Assembly (NCBI RefSeq): GCF_010015475.1
Contig: NZ_SSNI01000012.1
Span: forward strand, 62,001-126,000
Direction of reading: 5' to 3'
Length of the DNA stretch: 64,000 nt
DNA from: Pontibacter pamirensis
GTDB taxonomy: Bacteria; Bacteroidota; Bacteroidia; Cytophagales; Hymenobacteraceae
Each line of letters begins with the position of its first letter. Within the stretch, counting starts at the first letter, position 1. A model generated the notes under the pieces. That model worked only from the letters and a program-made list of their open reading frames with translations, had not been told where the DNA came from and did not search any database. Made by a program: the position numbers and the translations under genes. This document shows, in pieces, positions 62,048 through 64,000 of this stretch.

Positions 62048-63139
62048 TTATAAATATACTAGAATCTTAGCATCTTTCAAATAGCTGTTAATTAAAATTG
62101 GCTTTGGCAGGGCCTCTATTTCTTCAACGTTGAAAGGAGCTAATCTTGTTTCTTTCAGTACCTCCTCTTTTAAACGTGAAATAAGCCTTATCCGGTAAAA
62201 ACGCGCTGTAATTTTTTGATGGCTCAGGATATGTTTGTAGTCTTTCTGGGGAGATTGCAAGTACGCTGAATCTGCCTCAAGGCCAGCTTGTTGTAGCTCC
62301 TGCACTAAAGTTTCGATGGGCAGGTTTTTACCAGGGCTTTCGTACAGGTAGAAGTCGTAAAGGCCCTGCCAGATGTCGCCTTCCAGCCGCTTGCGCAGGT
62401 AAAAATCCCCCTCATGCTCCAGCACAATGTAATGGAAATAGCGTGGCCGCGCTGCCTTCGCCTTCTTCTTAACAGGCAGTTCCTGCACCATGCCGTTGTT
62501 AAAGGCGAAGCAACTTTGCTGCAGCGGGCAGAACAGGCAGTCGGGCATAACAGGTGTACACTGGATAGCGCCAAACTCCATAATAGCCTGATTATAGGTG
62601 TCCGGCGCATCGGCAGGTACCAGTTCATCAGCCAGCTTCTGGAAAACTTTTCGTGAGGCAGGTACCGCTATATCATCAGAAATACCAAATAAACGGGCCA
62701 GCACCCGGAACACGTTCCCGTCCAGAACCGCCACCTGTTCCTTAAAAGCGAAGGCTGCAATGGCAGCGGCTGTGTAGTTCCCCACCCCCTTCAGCTTAAG
62801 CAGTTCCGCAAAGCTGTCAGGAAACTGCCCGCCATACTGTTCCATCACAATTTTGGCGGTGTGGTGCATGTTGCGTGCTCTGGAGTAATAGCCCAGACCC
62901 TGCCACAGGCGCAGTACCTCGTCTTCAGGTGCTGCAGCCAGTTGCTGCACGGTAGGGTAGGCTTCCACAAATTTCTGGTAGTAAGGCATGCCCTGTGCCA
63001 CGCGCGTTTGTTGCAGGATAACTTCTGATAACCAGATATAATAAGGGTTGGTGGTGTCGCGCCACGGCAGCGGGCGCTTGTGCTGCCCATACCAGCGAAG
63101 GAGCGTGTTGACAAAATATGCCTGGTTGGGAGTAGCCAT
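62048..63139 (-). CDS. mutY: A/G-specific adenine glycosylase
   Basis: MutY removes adenine mispaired with 8-oxoguanine. The 363-residue protein has the catalytic Glu39 in SEVILQQTRVAQG, the helix-hairpin-helix LKGVGNYTAAAI with the following catalytic Asp in VLDGNVFRVLARLF, an Fe-S ligand set Cys-x6-Cys-x2-Cys-x5-Cys in CTPVMPDCLFCPLQQSC, and a C-terminal NUDIX-like 8-oxoG recognition domain. Length is standard. Confidence 0.96.
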   Translation of the reverse strand: MATPNQAYFVNTLLRWYGQHKRPLPWRDTTNPYYIWLSEVILQQTRVAQGMPYYQKFVEAYPTVQQLAAAPEDEVLRLWQGLGYYSRARNMHHTAKIVMEQYGGQFPDSFAELLKLKGVGNYTAAAIAAFAFKEQVAVLDGNVFRVLARLFGISDDIAVPASRKVFQKLADELVPADAPDTYNQAIMEFGAIQCTPVMPDCLFCPLQQSCFAFNNGMVQELPVKKKAKAARPRYFHYIVLEHEGDFYLRKRLEGDIWQGLYDFYLYESPGKNLPIETLVQELQQAGLEADSAYLQSPQKDYKHILSHQKITARFYRIRLISRLKEEVLKETRLAPFNVEEIEALPKPILINSYLKDAKILVYL

Positions 63140-63369
63140 GGTTAAAAGTATAAATACAAAGGTTTTAAGTTGATGGAACAGGTCAAAGAACGTAAATGTT
63201 TACCCATGGTACAACACTGATTTATGTTGCCTGAGGCTGAAATATAAACCTTTGCATCGCGTTATGGGGTGGTGCCAAAGTCATAAGAAGGAGTTTCAGA
63301 AGGCTAAAGTAGTGCGTATGAGGGACTAATAATTTATCGGGAATGCTTTTACTTGTCGAAAAGTAAATT
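63140..63369. other. Divergent intergenic region between mutY and HU
   Basis: The mutY-HU gap is 323 bp in all. No ORF is supported. The HU leader downstream contains a 6-bp hairpin AGCGAG-CTAT-CTCGCT (63395-63410). Divergent promoters are expected here. Confidence 0.5.
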
Positions 63370-63377
63370 TACCTTTG
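63370..63377 (+). promoter_or_regulatory. Candidate -7 promoter element of the HU gene
   Basis: TACCTTTG matches TAnnTTTG and lies 85 bp upstream of the HU start, leaving a leader with one small hairpin (63395-63410). A TTG at 63353 is only 14 bp upstream, closer than usual for a -33 element. Confidence 0.5.
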
Positions 63378-63462
63378 TGCCCCGAAAACGACGAAGCGAG
63401 CTATCTCGCTGACACTAAAGTATTGAAAGTTAACTTATTATTAATTATATAAATCTAAGAAA

Positions 63463-63768
63463 GTGACTAAAGCAGAAGTAATATCAGAGGTTGCTGATAA
63501 AACAGGGATTGATAAGGCGGATGTACAGGCTACAGTAGAGGCTTTTTTCAAAGTTATTAAAGACTCTATGGCTGATGGTAACAACATCTACGTGCGAGGT
63601 TTTGGTAGCTTTGTGAACAAGAAGCGTGCGAAAAAAGTAGCTCGTAACATTTCTAAAAACACATCTATCATCATCGACGAGCATTTTATCCCAAGCTTCA
63701 AGCCATCGAAGACCTTCATCCAGAAGATCAAAAACAGCAAGAAAATCCAGGAGTTAGCTCATTCTTAA
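63463..63768 (+). CDS. HU-family DNA-binding protein
   Basis: A 101-residue histone-like protein starting at GTG. It has the N-terminal helices TKAEVISEVADKTGIDKADVQATVEAFF, the saddle motif IYVRGFGSFVNKKRAKKVARN, and a C-terminal region longer than E. coli HU, with a lysine-rich end. It binds and bends DNA as a dimer. A TAnnTTTG element right after its stop probably serves the next gene. Confidence 0.95.
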   Translation: MTKAEVISEVADKTGIDKADVQATVEAFFKVIKDSMADGNNIYVRGFGSFVNKKRAKKVARNISKNTSIIIDEHFIPSFKPSKTFIQKIKNSKKIQELAHS

Positions 63769-63775
63769 TTTTTTG

Positions 63776-63783
63776 TATCTTTG
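63776..63783 (+). promoter_or_regulatory. Candidate -7 promoter element of the last gene
   Basis: TATCTTTG matches TAnnTTTG. It lies 7 bp after the HU stop and 47 bp before the ATG of the partial gene. Confidence 0.45.
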
Positions 63784-63830
63784 CTGATCTAAATTGCTTT
63801 ACATCAGCATACAACCTTTAGGTAAAAAGA

Positions 63831-64000
63831 ATGTCACGGTCACAAATATTGATAGTTGTTGCAGCCATCGTGTTGGTAGCGGTTATGTTCTTTTTGCCTA
63901 AAGTAATTGTAAACGAAGAAGACAAAGGTAACTTTGCCACAGGCGAAACCGCGGCAGCTACGCCGGAAGGTCACTCAGAAGATGATGGACATGACCATGG
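63831..64000 (+). CDS. Membrane-anchored protein, N-terminal part only
   Basis: An open frame from the ATG at 63831 continues past the window edge. Its first 20 or so residues (SRSQILIVVAAIVLVAVMFF) form a transmembrane anchor. The visible remainder is acidic, with His/Asp-rich residues near residues 48-56. In related genomes the gene after this HU is often a TPR protein followed by ribonuclease G, so that is my guess, but no TPR is visible in the part seen. Confidence 0.6.
   Translation, partial: MSRSQILIVVAAIVLVAVMFFLPKVIVNEEDKGNFATGETAAATPEGHSEDDGHDH

Overview
The window reads as a housekeeping and envelope-biogenesis stretch of a Bacteroidota chromosome, most likely Cytophagales and probably Hymenobacteraceae (Pontibacter-like). 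That placement is inference. It rests on a SusC/SusD pair, gliding genes gldD and gldE, two DUF6089-type outer-membrane proteins, an ExbB-ExbD-ExbD-TonB-TonB cluster, weak Shine-Dalgarno sequences, and several upstream sites matching the Bacteroidota -7 element TAnnTTTG. I saw no rRNA, tRNA, CRISPR array, prophage or transposase gene. About 60 protein genes fill roughly 90 percent of the sequence.

Layout. 0.3-5 kb: an orphan susC-susD pair closed by a strong terminator. 5-9.7 kb (minus): an RsmI-like methylase, an esterase, and the compact run pdxJ-selU-selD for PLP and selenouridine-tRNA synthesis. 9.9-23.4 kb (plus): yqeY, cvpA, a pabA-type amidotransferase, then hydrolase-CBS-Omp85-nadK, then DUF6089 x2-uppS-bamA-ompH-ompH, then rluD. 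This is an envelope-assembly block combining undecaprenyl-phosphate synthesis, beta-barrel insertion and periplasmic chaperones. 23.7-30.7 kb (minus): an energy-transduction block running exbB, exbD, exbD, tonB, tonB, a small membrane protein, a PstS-like lipoprotein and a TPR protein. 31-39 kb: mazG, glmM, a cysteine desulfurase, a LOG protein, hemH, era and der.

39.5-46 kb holds the more unusual material. Four tiny, extremely acidic lipoprotein genes look like a tandem duplication of a two-gene-plus-terminator cassette. They are followed by a conserved hypothetical, a DUF6624-like lipoprotein, a murQ/BadF-kinase recycling pair, and a ureohydrolase-fold protein that keeps the Mn-A ligands but has lost both unique Mn-B ligands, packed against a small haem/steroid-binding (cytochrome b5-like) protein. 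46-54.5 kb is a fatty-acid beta-oxidation region: acyl-CoA ligase, then marR-fadB-fadA-fadE. A four-helix-bundle (23S rRNA IVP family) gene sits between fadA and fadE, flanked by inverted arrays of a 7-bp repeat. 54.7-64 kb: glycosyltransferase, an exported hypothetical, recG, gldD-gldE, ssb, mutY, an HU gene and the start of a further membrane-anchored protein.

Non-coding structure is rich. It includes an 8-bp tandem repeat running into the pabA start codon, a 160-bp MITE-like element with 9-bp terminal inverted repeats, two copies of a 36-bp REP-like palindrome 23 kb apart, and unusually long palindromic terminators (one a perfect 29-bp inverted repeat with a 1-nt centre), three of which share an outer sequence related to AACAGAAAAG/CTTTTCTGTT. 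I found no clear defence system or other dramatic new machine. The best candidates for something undescribed are the acidic lipoprotein cassette, the half-site arginase-fold protein with its haem-binding partner, and the inverted-repeat-flanked IVP cassette.
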